Origin: Chanos chanos
Lineage: Eukaryota > Chordata > Actinopteri > Gonorynchiformes > Chanidae
Direction of reading: 5' to 3'
Length of the DNA: 64,000 nt
Assembly (NCBI RefSeq): GCF_902362185.1
Contig: NC_044495.1
Location: forward strand, 4,800,041 to 4,864,040
Shown: positions 1 to 13,700 of the stretch, piece by piece
Layout: the number at the start of each line of letters is the position of its first letter
Position numbering within the stretch: the stretch's first letter is position 1
Program-made: the position numbers and the translations under genes
The notes under the pieces: generated by a model
The model's input: only the letters and a program-made list of their open reading frames with translations
What the model was told of the DNA's origin: nothing
Databases searched by the model: none

Positions 1-54
1 GAAGATGAAGTTCTTCGAATCGGCGTATCCCGGCGGATGTGCGAGCATTCATAA
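1..54 (+). other. Possible last codons of a gene beyond the left edge
   Basis: The first 54 bases read open from the window edge and end in TAA (52-54), giving an 18-codon tail ending RRMCEHS. Another frame is also open (KFFESAYPGG...), ending at a TAA near 61. Neither peptide is one I recognise, and chance open frames of this length are common, so this is only a pointer to look left of the window. Confidence 0.15.
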
Positions 55-2324
55 CTGCATATAAATTATGTACATATTCTCCACACCGTCAGCTCATTTT
101 ATTTAGTGTTAACAGGGTTTTTTGTGATTCTTGGCTGTACAGTGAGAATACGTGCCTTCAATTTCAGTGGGACAGATTTACCAACTCCCAAAAAGTGCCT
201 GGAAACCAACTCCACAAGCTGTTGAAAACAGCCAGTGGTACTCATGGATATCTCTATGGCTTCATTTAAAAAGAAAGAAAGAAAGAAAGAAAAGAAAAGA
301 AATTATTAAAATAATAAAGGTCTGTGTGCAATACTGGAAATGAGGTTGTATCTATGGTTACAAAGTGCTAAAGGTTAAAGGTTATAAGAGACAGAGTGAA
401 CATTCAGAGGTTTCGTTTGACCTTGCTCATGGCACTTTGTAGAAATCTGACACGATGTCCAGGTTGTTTACGATTTCACATGAAGAATGGTTAGTGAGAT
501 CAGGGCTTAATGTATTGCTAATAAGAAATATACACATTATTCTAGTGAAATGGTTATCAAGGAAACTTTGAGAGCTGTTAATGAAATCGCACCTTAGCGA
601 ATTCTGTCTAATACAGACAGAGAGAAAATGTCTGGAAACATTTCTGACCTCCTGTATAATATAAAAGAGTTCATATACATACAATTGAGCCTCAGCTATT
701 ATTTTTCTTATATTTAACACGCCGCGCCATGTGCTATTATTATTTTCTGGTCTTATTAACCTTTTCTTTATAAACGTGAAATGAAGTTCACAGGCTCTTT
801 TGTGCAGAAACCCTTTAGTCTAAAGACAACGGACACAAGATACTGGTCTATTAAAGGGCCATGCACCATTCTCTAGAATAACAAAAAGTTTAGCGTATGT
901 ATACAGTATACGTCAACCTCTGATTTATGCTGGTTATATCATCGTCCTGAGTGGGGCCATGGCTAGATATATTTATTGTAAATTAGTTGTTGTTTATTGT
1001 TTATTAGTTACACGTTGGAGGATGGCAGCTGAATTCTGGACACAGCTGTGATGCAGAAGGACAGTTTGATTAAGAGGGGAAATGTCTTTGTCTCTCATAC
1101 CCTGCGTCTCCCAGCCTGTGTTTTCTTTTGAACTATCTGTGTGGTATTTCAACATTAGGTTTCTAACAAAGCGTTCTGACCTCCTCATGGGGCACATCCA
1201 GGTTGAAAGAAAAATCTTTAGAAAATGAATCTGATCTTTTTTTTAACGGATCTCAACGAATGTTTTTAACAGATTGTAAGTTTTTTTTTTCTTTTTCCTA
1301 AACAGACGTGCTGTAGCGATAAAGGAATTCAAGACAAAACCTACACGGACATTCCGAGCATAGCAAAGACCATCCGCTGCGGTGTTTAAGGAGGAAAAAT
1401 CCGTTGCAAAGTGAAGAGAAAGCAAATGAACAGAAAGTGACCCATTCAGGAGACAAATTTCATAAGAGGCTGAAGAATCTGTAAAATTTCAGGCACCGGC
1501 AGAGACAGGGGTGACGTGCTTGTTGTCCCCCTCGGTATGTGTCTGCGATGGCGCAGTCTCAATCATGTGGCCAAACACAGCGAAAAGCTTGTGATACACA
1601 CCCGTGCTCTGTTCTCCTCTAGCTTTTCCAAAGACTTTTTTTTTCTTTTTTTGTACGAAAGTATGTAACGAGAAAAGACAATGCGATGTCTTGTCCAAAG
1701 CAACCTTTAATTTTCATTAAATTTAAGTTGTTGCTATGCATCATCACATGAAATCATCACGCTCAGAATATTGGAATTAATCTACAAGTTGGAGTCTAGG
1801 CTGGCAGTTAACTGTTAAAACGATCTTATTATCCCCCCCCCCCCCCCCCAAAAAAAATCAAGCCTATAAGAAGCTACATTTGGATGTTTTTAGTATGTTT
1901 GCAGGAGGCGAAATGGCCAGCATAGGGGACAATAGCCAGTGTGTGCGGCCTTAACATCACATTGCATTTTTTATGCTTTTATTTTGATTCTCAGACACCT
2001 CAGTTGTGTTCATGTTCCATGGGCTAGCCAGCAATGATTCCAGTGTTGCTACAACCATTGAGCAGAGAAAAGATTCCAAAGCCCACTGTTTACAGTCAGA
2101 GGTTTAAAACACGTTTGCAATTAAGACACATGACACAGTAAAACAACAGAACGTATAAATGTTGTTTTGTTGTCCTGTCAATTCCGCTGTCTGAACCATG
2201 ATTTGTGCCTCAGCACAAAATATACAGACTACTGTGAGGGGGGTCCCATGGTAGTCATATGTTTACCATAAATCCAAGATGAATGAGATATGCCGTGATT
2301 TGGAGACAAGAGACAGGACATGCA

Positions 2325-2326
<2 letters not shown>

Positions 2327-2359
<33 letters not shown>
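2327..2359. repeat. (AG)n microsatellite
   Basis: About sixteen uninterrupted GA dinucleotides, followed downstream (2390-2425) by further interrupted GA/GT repeats. Confidence 0.95.
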
Positions 2360-2362
<3 letters not shown>

Positions 2363-2832
2363 TGAACAGCTGAGTGTACGTGAGATGGAGTGTGTGCGTG
2401 TGTCAGAGAGAGACAGAGAGAGGGCAGGACGCGCCTGACCTCAACGTGAACCGATCTGTATGCAAACAGCAAACAAAAGAGAACAGAACCCAACATCCAC
2501 AAAGCAGCCGAATGAGTAACCTCATCAAGTCAGTTTTAGTGATGAGCAGTGAGTTTCGTTTTGGTGTTGGTTCAGTGTTTATCGTCTCCCGCCGTCCCGT
2601 GTGGCACTTACTTATGGGCAAAGACTTATGAATGCACGTAAATTTGTATGTGATTTCTGTAGAACTATGTAGGGATAAGTATCAGAGTGGGGTCCTGAGA
2701 CATTTTAGCGTCTTCTTCTTACTTCCTAGCTGCTTTGGTTTTGTTTGGTAGACTGTTCTGGACTCTCTGAATTTTGACTGAAAATGACAAGTCTCCTTTA
2801 GATTTCAGCTTCCCTTCTGGAGAAGTCAAAGG

Positions 2833-2835
<3 letters not shown>

Positions 2836-2865
<30 letters not shown>

Positions 2866-2866
2866 T
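2836..2866. repeat. (TTA)n microsatellite
   Basis: About ten TTA/ATT trinucleotide units in a T-rich context. Confidence 0.95.
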
Positions 2867-4825
2867 TAGGAATTTAAGAGACGTCCTCGTAGTGAATAGT
2901 ATTGTAAGGCTTGCCTTAAAAAGCAGTTCATAAAATCTTCGAAAGGACACTAGAAACCAGTTGGAAAGATGGCGATGTTAGGGTGATCCATTCTTTTATT
3001 TAAGTCTGGCAGCTGTAACTAGTACAACGTATGAAAGTTTAAACCAAAGTACAATGAGTTACAGCAGTAAATAGAAAAAGGTATGTGTGACCTTTCCAGT
3101 ATCAGTGAAAGACAGAAAGGAGCTCTTCTTAAAATGCTTCTAAGCCAGTTGTAACATGACTGTGCTAGTTTTGGGGTGTGGAGTTCACATATTCAAATTT
3201 GGGTCAAGAAAAAAAACAAAACATGTAGATTCCCCTGGAGCAGATTTCACACAAGGTAACAAGGTCATTTAACTGAGAAAATGTTTGCACAACAAAATAT
3301 GCTTTGACCCAAAAACTAGAAAAAAAAAAAAATCAAAAGAGTTGTCATGTTTGCACATGATAACCCCTAAAGGAAGCATGTAAACAGTAAACACAATTGG
3401 CCTAAGAATAGACCCTTTGGAACAGATCCCTCTGGAAGTAATGAGGCCTTGGGAGGATAAACAAGTACTAATACAGAAAGAAAATAATCGACCAATAATA
3501 TAAGATGAAAAATCAATTATGATGAGTATTGCACAATAAGAGAATAGTGTTAAAAGCAGCAAAGGTTCCAAAGAATGGAAACATTGTCAATTATTTTATT
3601 TTATTTTTTTTTTTAAAGAAAAATCCTGTGAGAAGACTATTTTCAGCACTGTGCATTTGAGTGAAAACCAGGTGGGAATTTTGTCCGACAAACAACCTCT
3701 ACAAAAGCAAGTAGCACTTTAAAAATCACCTTCTCTGGCATGTTTGAGAGACAAAGTCAAATTCTGAAAATGATGGACAGTTGTTTTAAAATAGCTTGGT
3801 CCAAGTTTTCTTCAGTTGGGACTTAGCTGTTGCATTTTCTTTAAAAAAAAAAAAAAAAAAAGCAGGAACAAGGCCAGTAGTTAGAGAGCTATTAATAATA
3901 GAGAGACTGTCAGAGCGGACAGTTCCAAAGTCCTTCAGTTGCTTAGCGGGGATACCATCTCATGGGTTTATGTAGAGGAATTCACATCTGCAACCTTTTC
4001 CAGAAAGGTCCGCAGCAGAAGGGGGTTCAAAACAGCTGAAGTCAACAACGCTCTCATGGAGAACATTCGCAGCTTGAATCAGAGGAACAATGTGAGTGCT
4101 TGTATTAACAGCCTTGTCAATAAAAAAAAAGTAAATAAATAAATAAATAAAAACGTATAGGTCTGTCTTGGATTAAAAATGTGTTTGATAATGTTGAAGA
4201 ACACTCTTGAATTCTTGGCTGTTTTCAGCTCAAATGTCAGAAAGAGTGTTTTTGCTCCATCATCTTTAACTTGTAGAATTAAAGAAAGAGGTTCTATCAT
4301 TATGAGGTTTTTAGCTTGCGTAGTGTGGTAGAAAGAGAAGCTAACCCACCACTGCTGAGATCCGGGTCTGGTTCCCCGACAGCTGTGCTTGCAGCTTGGC
4401 CTGTCATCCTCACGAACACACAGTTGGTGGTATTTGCAGGTGGGAGGCCAGGGTGGGGGTGGGGCTGTCCCTCCCTCACTGCAATAGTGACTCACAGTGG
4501 CACCAGATTAGTGATGGGCAGATCTGGGCAATATAGTGTGAACCTCTGCATGTGTTACAGCTTGCCGGAAAAGTCCATTGTGGTCTGGGGAGAAGAACCG
4601 ATCGACAACTCTGGGTGTATCAGAAGAGGGCTGTGGTAGTCTACATCCTCCCTGGCTGTTTTATGGGGGGAGGGGGGGTTTGCACAAGATGGGGAACAGA
4701 AGCACAAGGGAACTGGCGGCTACTAAGTTGAGGTGAAAAGAGGACAAAACAGAGGGGGGGAAAAAAGGCTTTCCACATGTAACACAGAAGGTTTCTGTCA
4801 AGGTTTAGCCCTGTCGTACACTCTT

Positions 4826-5060
4826 AAGTATAGGATTCAATTAAATTCAAGTCAGTGTCATTTGTATAGCCCTTTTAAAATGAACAGGAGCAACTTTACA
4901 GAGTACTGGGTCTGACGCCCAAAATGGGTGGGTCTAAGACATCCATGGCAAGGAAAAACTCCCTACATCTCAGATAGGGGAAATCCTGGAGAGGAACCAA
5001 GACTCAAATGAGGATGGCATCCTCCTCTGGCTGGCACAGGGATTGTTATGCTCGTTAGAT
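4826..5060 (+). repeat. Degraded teleost interspersed repeat
   Basis: The stretch begins with a 'TTCAAgtcagtgTCATTTGTATAGCCCTTTT' type start, then 'AACTTTACAGAGTACT', 'GGCAAGGAAAAACTCCCTA', 'GAGAGGAACCAAGACTCAA' and 'GGCATCCTCCTCTGGCTGGC'. This order of blocks is a very common interspersed repeat in ray-finned fish genomes. I recognise the blocks but cannot assign a class with certainty. It is diverged and looks old. Confidence 0.65.
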
Positions 5061-7680
5061 TAGTAAAAGAAACGAGAACGCGTGATAAATCTATGGAAAA
5101 TAACAACAAAGTCTAGGGGAAATGAGATGCATATGGGGACATTGCAGAGTCTGTGTGGATCTGTGATTATATGGAGTGAGAAAACAGAAAAATCAACACG
5201 AGGAGGGGAGGGGGTCCAGGAATAATGAGATACATCTTAGGACACTGTGGAGTCAAAGGAGGTTGGTGTTTGTCATGGATACCTCAGCAGGAGGTCGTTC
5301 AAGGGCCCGGAGGTGGTGGGGGATTATGACCCATGTATGTAAACGTAAAAATGTATGCAAACTGATTCAGGAATAATTCCTCTTGGATGAAGCAGATGTA
5401 TTCTCAACGGAGCTGATTATCCGTAAAGAATTAGCCTCATTTTATCCAGGGCTGATTATCTGTTAAAACTATTTTGACCTACTAAATCTTTTGTGGCTTA
5501 CTCTGAGGGTGAAAATGATTTGCTCTGTCTGGGAGGTTAAAAGGCAGTCGATAACTTCTTTGCTGTTCATGCGTGAATGACGCAAGAGCAAACAGGTCAT
5601 AGTAGGTTGTTTATAGCATTATTTAAGTATTGGCACACTGATATCATAAAAGCCTTAACATGCGAAATTTGTAATCAGGGTCTTTTCACAAATCACTTTT
5701 TCAACAAATTTTTCTCCAAAAAGCCTATCTTGACCTGACGACACTCTAGTTTCAAAGTTCTTTCGTGGCTCTCAGACCAAAGTACTTTATGCAGTGAATA
5801 CGCCGCCAAGGCCTGCGCAGTCGTGAATGGTTCTCAGCCCCAGACCGTTACTGCTCGAGTAAACCTGACACTCTGGAGAAAAGTGATTCAAGCAAGTGAC
5901 TTTTCATTTTTGGTCGGAAATTTTGTGCAGTTTTCTCAGATACTTTTTGAAAGAGTCTTGGGGGGGGGGGGGGGGGTGCCACTGTCAAAGTAACCTAGCT
6001 TGGCGGTACCAAAAATATGTTCCATAAGCAGCTACTGAAAGCCATGGATTGGTTTGTCATATTTAATTTACTGTAATTGATAATCAAGCACTGAACATAA
6101 TCTATTCTTTCACATGCAAAGTAAGGATGGCTTGCATTCAACTATTCTTAAGGAAAAGTAAAGCAGGTCTGTTTATCATTGCTGAATGTTATATTCCCAA
6201 TGTTGACCGAACTAAATCGTTGGCTTGATGATTGACTGCTTACAAATATTTTCCAAAACAATAAACGGTCTCCATGGCATACCAAGCTTACAATGATATA
6301 AAACAAGCGTAGGCCTATCTCTCAGATCTGAACTCATATATGTTCAGGTCAGCCTTTCATTTAGATTTAGAAAAATAACCGTGGATAAGATCTGCAGATA
6401 TTAATTTGGGCTCCGTCATGTTTCCAATTATGGCTAGCAGAAATAATAATATTTTTATTTTTAATGGCATCTTTCATACAAAAGTACTTTAAAAATAATC
6501 AGCATACCAGCAAACCACAACACAACATTATTCAATGCCTGGTCTGAGGCAGTGTGGATTGGGCTCAGTGCTCCCTCCCCGCGAGACAACACAGAACAGA
6601 TGTGTGTTAAAACCGTGTGAGAGGCATTAACTCAAGCCCAGGGGGTCCACATTGTCCTTCACATACTGGCAACCGTAAAGTAAAAAAATTCCTAAGGGAG
6701 CAAACAAGAGCTCAGCTCAGTGACAACCACTGCTCAGTTTTTTTTTCTCTTCCTACTTTTCTTTCCCAAAACAAGCGATTCTTACAAACAAAGCTTTGTC
6801 ACAATTTGTGGCTAGAGGAGAGATCGCTCGTAATTTGATTGGGCGCCACTTTGAATACCCACAGTGCACGATTGCCTGGAAGATGGACATCGGAATATTC
6901 TCTACCAAGTCGACAAGCGCGACCAGAACAGAAGGGAATTAAAACTGAGACCCATCTCCACGGTACGGTTAATTATAGCCTAATAATTCAGACACGACTA
7001 AACATACAACGTGACTATTTTTGGGTAACTTTTGAGTCATGTTACAAACCATGAGTTGCGCGGGGGGAAAAAACGCAGAGAAGCAAACGAGTCGACAGCA
7101 TTACCACGGTATCGGTCCCACGTGCCCTGAGCTACTGTCTGTCAAAGCTGAAACGAAAGAACAAACCGACCATTGTCTCTCGTGGCCCGCGGACATTTTC
7201 CAAATTTGAGCTCAAGAAGGCATCGGTTTAGTTGCGTCTCAGGGGTGACGGCAAGGGTGAGAATGGTTAAAAAGTCAGGGAATGGTATGGAATGGTATTG
7301 AATGGTGTCCACGTGAGAGGAGCGTTCTGAATTTTTTTTTTTTTGCTTTTCACGAACCTTTTCAGAGTGTTACAAATTAAAAATAAAAGCAGACTTTACC
7401 CAAGCTGTGGATTGTTGTGTGAGTTTACTGCATTTTCAGTTGCTGAGTGTTTAGCGGAGACATTCACTTTAAGAAATTTCTTTCTTGGATTTCATTCCAA
7501 AAGTCTTCCAGAACTGCTTTAAGGGAGGCTTGACACTGTGCTTTTTTCGTGTTGCTTTACTCCAGAAGTTTTACACTCCCTCTGCATGCAGACAGAGCAT
7601 CATTCTTGGGCTATCATTTAAAACAGAAAAAAAAGAGGAAAAACACAGTGGTTAACAGCTGATTCGGGTACAAAATCAAC

Positions 7681-7686
7681 TTTATT
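7681..7686 (-). terminator. rpap1 polyadenylation signal
   Basis: AATAAA on the minus strand, about 90 bases after the rpap1 stop codon at 7775. The short distance and lack of another candidate make this the likely 3' end of rpap1. Confidence 0.8.
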
Positions 7687-7774
7687 TTACAATCTATGTT
7701 TGACATAGGTTCTTCTAGGCCAACCAGCTTTGTGGCCCAATGGTGCTTCAAGTATGACTCAGTCGTGGGGGTCA

Positions 7775-10700
7775 TCAGTCTTCCATTGCAACCTTTCCTT
7801 CCACTGTCCCCAGCACGCTTTCCAGTCTGCGGGATCGAATAGACGGCAACTGCTCGTAGGTGAGGAAGCCAAGTTCGCTGTTCTGCTCCGGCAGCCGAAA
7901 GAACAACAGGTGGTTCCTCAGTACCTAGGTCAGGAGAAACAGCTGTTAGTTGCGGGTAAACAGAGAAAGACGGAGAGAGAGGGAGGGAGAGAAAGAATGA
8001 GATAAAGACAGGAAAAGGAGGGGGTTGCTATTATCTGAGGCCGCAGCGCACGTGAAAGGAGAGTGTTAAAGATAGTAAGTGCAGATAAAGGAAACTTCAG
8101 AGAAAATATTTAAAAAAAAAAAAAACAAGACAGATGTACAGGATATAGGAGGCAAAGAGGTACCTCATCTGTCAGGTAGTGCGTTTTTCTTAGCATGCTG
8201 CGGCGTGCTGCGTCCACCTCCTGCAGGAACAGGGGAGGGAGGGAGGGGGGTGGGGGGGGGCGAAAAAAGAAAAAAAAAAGATTCATCGTCGGTGCCGTAA
8301 TTCAGATCTCACAGACAAGGCATGGAAGAAAAAACACACCGTGAATCAAACAGGGTCGCATATGGTTCCCATAAATCAGCCGATACCTATACGCATTACT
8401 GGTTGAGCCGATACCTCGGACTTGTCATATTTCATATAAATAGCGCAACTCGTCTTCATTGAGACAGACACCCAAGGCACTCCCCTGGCATTGAAAACAC
8501 TGCAGCCCTGTTCCCACCCTCACGACAGACATCTCAAGTTAACGTTAAGGTCGTCGCCTCAACTGTTATCTTTTCAACATCAACAGCCTACATTTTTAGT
8601 GCTTTTTCAGACAAGTCAGTGCGCAACTTCGGCCAAGAACGCAACACCCGGCAAAGATGTAGCTAAGACTGGGGTTATAGTTACGTCAGTTGAGGCGAGG
8701 CTGACATTAGAAATCCCTCTTTACAGGGAGTGCTAACGGAGCTAGCAGGGGGGGCACCTGTGCAACTGCATCCTGGGAGAAGATGAAGGAGTTGAGATGA
8801 GCCACGGCCACGGCGTACAACACGGGGCACCAGCTCCTCCTCAGAGCCCCCGTCACCAGGGCACGGAAATACAGGCGCAGCAAGGGTAAGGAATCCTCTG
8901 GGGGGGATGTGAAATTCTCCAGTGGGATGGGCAGCTGAGGTTCAAGGAAACAAATTGTTTTGTATCAAAAAATGGTATGTTTGTTTTTTGTTTTGTTTTT
9001 TTACCCACAGAAAAGTTCTAGAATGTTCTAGTTAAACTGATTACCCAATTAACCATCTCCTGTCCCTACCTGTTGTAGTGGGACACCCAGAGACCGCAAC
9101 AGACCCACATGTTCCCCAAATACAGCCATCCTCAGGGTGGCGCTATAACGTCTCTGCAGGGGGAGTATTAGGAAGCAGCCAAACACCACGTCACCAAAGG
9201 ACACAGCCTCGAACTGGGCCAGCAGAGCCGAGTACAGGTCCTGGAAGGAGGCCAGCCCTGGCGGAGGCGTCCCGAGATCCAGCGCCGCGAGCTGCTTCGG
9301 CCGCGTGAGCCCGCGTAAGTGGGCCCACATCAGCTGCTGCACGGGTTTGTCCAGGAACAGGTCGCTGGAGGACAGGAAAACGCAGAAGAGACGGGCCAGT
9401 TTCGCGACGGGCGGCACCACCTTCAGCGACTGTTCCCTCCAGGTCTCCAGCACCAAGAGCCACTGCAGGCACTGAATGACGGACTGCACTGACCCCGGGG
9501 GGAGGGCCTCCACCTCAAGCCCGCCGCCACTCAACACTCCCATTCGCTCATACAGGCTGATGAGCGGCAGGAACGGCCAATCAGACGGAAGAGAGGGCCC
9601 GGAGAGCTCTGGGAGGAGCTGGGATTTGACCCAGGGCGCTCTCCCGCAGTGTCGGTCTCGCGAGGTCAGGACAGCGGGCTCCAGGTGCGACAGGTGCCTG
9701 AGGAAGCAGCCCCGGAGAGAGGGCAGCTGGCTAACAGCGTCTCGGAGGAGCACGCCCAGTCCCGGCGCGGGAGCTGGCGCCTCCTGCAGGCGTAACTCCG
9801 ACAGCTCGGCCGCCTCCGGACCGCCGCTCCCAGCCTCACTACGTAACAGGAGAGAAACACCCATTTCTGTTTAAACGACAGGGTCTGGCTGCGTTTAACA
9901 GCACAATTCCGCACTGATTACCGTTTTATTATGAAAGCACACAGCTATCAATGTTAATGGCTTTCAGTTGAAGTCTAAGTTTAAGTTTTTACGACTCCCT
10001 CTACAATTTAAACGTTACAACAGACAAACAAAGCAAGGTTCGGTGAACACGGCTTATCCTGTTTTGCGTGGGAAACAGAACATGTTTCTACTCTTAATGA
10101 GGTCACATTCTAGCGTAATCGGTCTCTAACAGAGATAATTACTACATATATGATGTGTAAAGTGGAACATTACGGCTGAGGACTCTGTGAAAACGAGGTG
10201 AGAGCAATGACTGAAAAGTTCGCTGAGAGGAGACAGCCATGAAAAATCTGTCTTCTGAGAAGGACACTAAGTAAAATTCCTACTGTTGGTCTAGAAATAC
10301 AAACACTTCACTGTCATGTGACTTCAGCTGACATTAAGACGTGAAACTGAAAATTAAAAAAATAAATAAATAAATAAAATTGAAAAAAAATTTTTGCTTG
10401 TTTAAACGTAGACAGTCTACCACCTCGAGCAAATCGGCAGCGGTTTTACAGCTGCAGACTTGAAGAAGTAGTAGTTTTTCTCACGTCCTTGGACAGCTAT
10501 TAAGTGTAGACTGTTTTTAAGTGTGTTCCCTCATTAGGAACAGTCCTTCACACTTAAAAAAACATCAGTAAGTCAATGAAGAAAACTGTTTGAACTTAAT
10601 AAATAAATAACAGCCCGAGGAGAATCTAACACTGTAAATGTAATTAAAGGAGGCAGATTCAGGTACTCACGGTAAAAGCTCCTGGTTAAAGACTGAAGAG

Positions 10701-13700
10701 GACATGAGACAGTGGGCGAGGTATTCACTTCCTGGGAGGAGCCACATAACCAGCCCCAGGGTCACTTTGTGGATGAGGGCAGCATGTTTTGCCACTTCTG
10801 CGTCAACAGGAACCTAAATGTGCCCACGTCACATCAATTCACAGCAACATCATGTTACAAAGTGAGTTTGTGCACATTACAGAAACATGATGATTGATTA
10901 AAATGGTGGTTTCTTTTCTATCTATCAAAAAAAACAAAACAAACATAAAATTATCTTAATGGCACCAAAGTGGAAATAGTATAGGTACAGGCCGTTTAAT
11001 ACAGCAAATTCCTCATGTAAGCCATGTCAAAATGCCAACAGCTGACCAACAACGTCACGGCTTTTGTCTAGGTGATCACAAAGGAACATGCTGGTTCAAA
11101 GTATTACCTAATATGTGTGACTGTGTCTTTGCTTTTTTTAAAGATTCTATCAATAAGGGAGTACCTTTCATTTTAAATTTGGAGAGTGTATATGGTTATA
11201 TCTAAGTGTGACAGTAGGGATGTGATATATATAAAAGTTTGAGAGCGGATAAAGGTTTTTAGGTTGCAGTACCAGTCGGTGGGCGAGTCTTAACTGAAGG
11301 TAAAGCAGGTGATGTTCGTGTCTTAAGATCCAGGCGGTAGAGAGGGAAACTGTGGGCCTTGTCTCCCCACAGGCCTGCAGGTAACACAGGACAGAGTCAC
11401 GCAGCACGAGACTAGAAAACTGAAAGGAGAGAAGAGAGAGAGAGAGAGAGAGAGTGTTTGGTTTTTTATCTTTCACTAGATGGCAGTGTATACACACATC
11501 TCACAGCCGTTTAAAACCCCATTTGTTCGCCGTTCGATTTTTTCTTTGACCTCGAGACAAACCTTGAGCGAAGTTCTGGCTGATATAAGAACGATTACAG
11601 CTTTCTAAGGACCAGGAAACAACGCAGGTGGGTTTTCGTTCTTTTCCATAACATCTCTGTTTTAAACGACAGGTCGTTTTTACTCATTAGCTTTTGCGAT
11701 AACGACAAACCTTCTTGGCAAGACCTCGGTGGATGCCCGCGATGACGTCCAGCAGGTAATAAAAGGCCGTGAGGAGGGGGAGGGGGGAGCTGGTGCCGGT
11801 CCGGTCGGCGTGGGTTTTCAACGGTGAGCAGCCCAATCCAGGCAGGCTGGAAACGATCTCGGGCCCGGAACCGCATGACATGGGGTTACAGATGACCGAA
11901 CAGGACCTGCAACACCAGAGAGAGACGGAGGGAGGCAACATGACCGCATTGTCTAAGACACACTCAGAAACCATGGTAACTACACACAAGGTGTTGACGT
12001 CATCAGCTCGTTTAAGTGCCCCCCCCCCCCCCCCCCCCCCCTTACTCTTTGTTTAGGGCGACAAGCATCAAGGGTTTGTCGACTTTCGTGCTTTTTTCAT
12101 GAGGAACGTCTATGAAAAAACAACTTGTCTCCTTTTTTTTTTTTTTTTTGATGAATACTGGTGCTCTGTTAGCGGTGAATGCTAATGCGCAACTGAGTTA
12201 TTCTGCTGTTAATTAGAGCAAGACTAATTCTAATTCACAAGAGTTGCATTTTTTTTTTTTTTCCAACGTGGCATATCTCACAAACCCCAAGAGGTGACAC
12301 TGAATTCTTGACAAAATGTTATACACTCTAGCCACTGACATCAACCCTTTCTGTTCCCCCCCCCCCCCCAAAACGCCAGATGCCAGGTTGCGACTCCCTT
12401 TGGCCTGAAACTTTTCCCGATTCATCACGAGCCCTTCAAACTGATTTGGAAGCGGTCATCGTTTGAGGGATAGCGATGCCATTCAAATCCACTGCACAAT
12501 TGCAACAATAAAACTGGCTACAAAAGCAGCAGAGCTGTAATCCATTTTCAGTAAATCAATAGATGTCAAGGTTACAGGACCCATCCTATTCAGAGGCTCA
12601 TTACACGGCTAACCTGAGGCTGTCAATCACAGAGCACAAAGCCTGATGGGACAGAAGTGGGAGGAGCACCTCCGACGTCAGCGACTCCAGCTCCTGAAGA
12701 CACTCCACAGGCTGAAATGAATTCTGCAACACAGAGGAAACATCGTGCATAAAACATCAATTATGATGTCATCTAACGTGGTACGCGTGACACGGGAGTG
12801 CGATGGAAGACACGTCTCATGTAGGTTACATTTGGTCTGAATTCGCCGACCAAAATCTAATCGTTATCACACACTACCAACATCTCTCTGAACATGAGAC
12901 AACACAGATCTCACGCTCAATGAAGAGGGGACGTGTGAGTCCACGGCACAAGTCTGCCCTCTGTCTACTATCAGACCACTTTACAAGACCCACTGAACAT
13001 AACATCTACAGCAGGGCTGCCCAGATCCAGCTCTGGAGGGCTGACGTCCAGCTGGTTTTCATAGCGAACCTATCACTGTGCTCTCTGAATAGTTCACACA
13101 CCTGTTTCTTCAACTTCGACGTTATTGCTATTATGCCTCGAAGCATAACAAAAAGCATATACAGTAATACCACCGGTGCAACATGCACAATGCAAACAAT
13201 ACAAATGCAAAAGCAAAAGTTACCACAGCGCAAAACAGTGCAAATAGGGCAGGAGGGTGTAGGCAATCCAGTGAAAGTATAGCAGGTAGTGCAAATATGG
13301 CTTGTCACAGCAGTACTGCAGGAACGCTGTATACCAAAATAACAGTACGTGAAAAATATTCAATATATGAGAGTACACTGATCAGCATGTAAGTAATCCA
13401 CCTCTAATGAAGAGGGGAGAACAAAGAGCCAGAGGGCTACGGCTCCACTAGGATGGTGTTTGAGTTTTTGACTCTTGGTTTACAGGTAGAGGGGCGGTCT
13501 TAGGGTATTCTCTGTGAAGGTAAAGGGATTCAGATAGCAGCCGTTCTTTAAGTCACCTGTATGCTGAGTTGGGAATAAAACGCTCCCACGTAGAGCAGAT
13601 AGGAAGGGAGAAGGCTCAGAGCGCACGCCCTCTGAACGGGATCATCCAATGTTTTCAAACATCCCTTCAGTAAGCCAATCAGAGTTGGCTGAAGGCCCGT

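Larger units (their letters stand above)
55..7680. other. Gene-poor intergenic stretch
   Basis: I see no convincing exon chain in these 7.6 kb. Open frames are short (under 140 codons), low in complexity and not flanked by phase-compatible splice sites. The stretch holds A- and T-rich runs, homopolymer C and G runs (about 1834-1850 and 5959-5976), an (AG)n run at 2327-2359, a (TTA)n run at 2836-2866 and one recognisable fish interspersed repeat at 4826-5060. Regulatory DNA cannot be excluded without species comparison. Confidence 0.6.

Noticed and set aside
4079-4495. 138-codon minus-strand open frame in the left intergenic region
   Set aside because: It mixes low-complexity Phe/Leu runs and poly-Lys-derived sequence, has no recognised domain, and no splice partners.
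9476-9874. 132-codon plus-strand open frame
   Set aside because: It is antisense to the GC-rich 769-bp rpap1 exon 21, which fully explains the coding signal on the minus strand.
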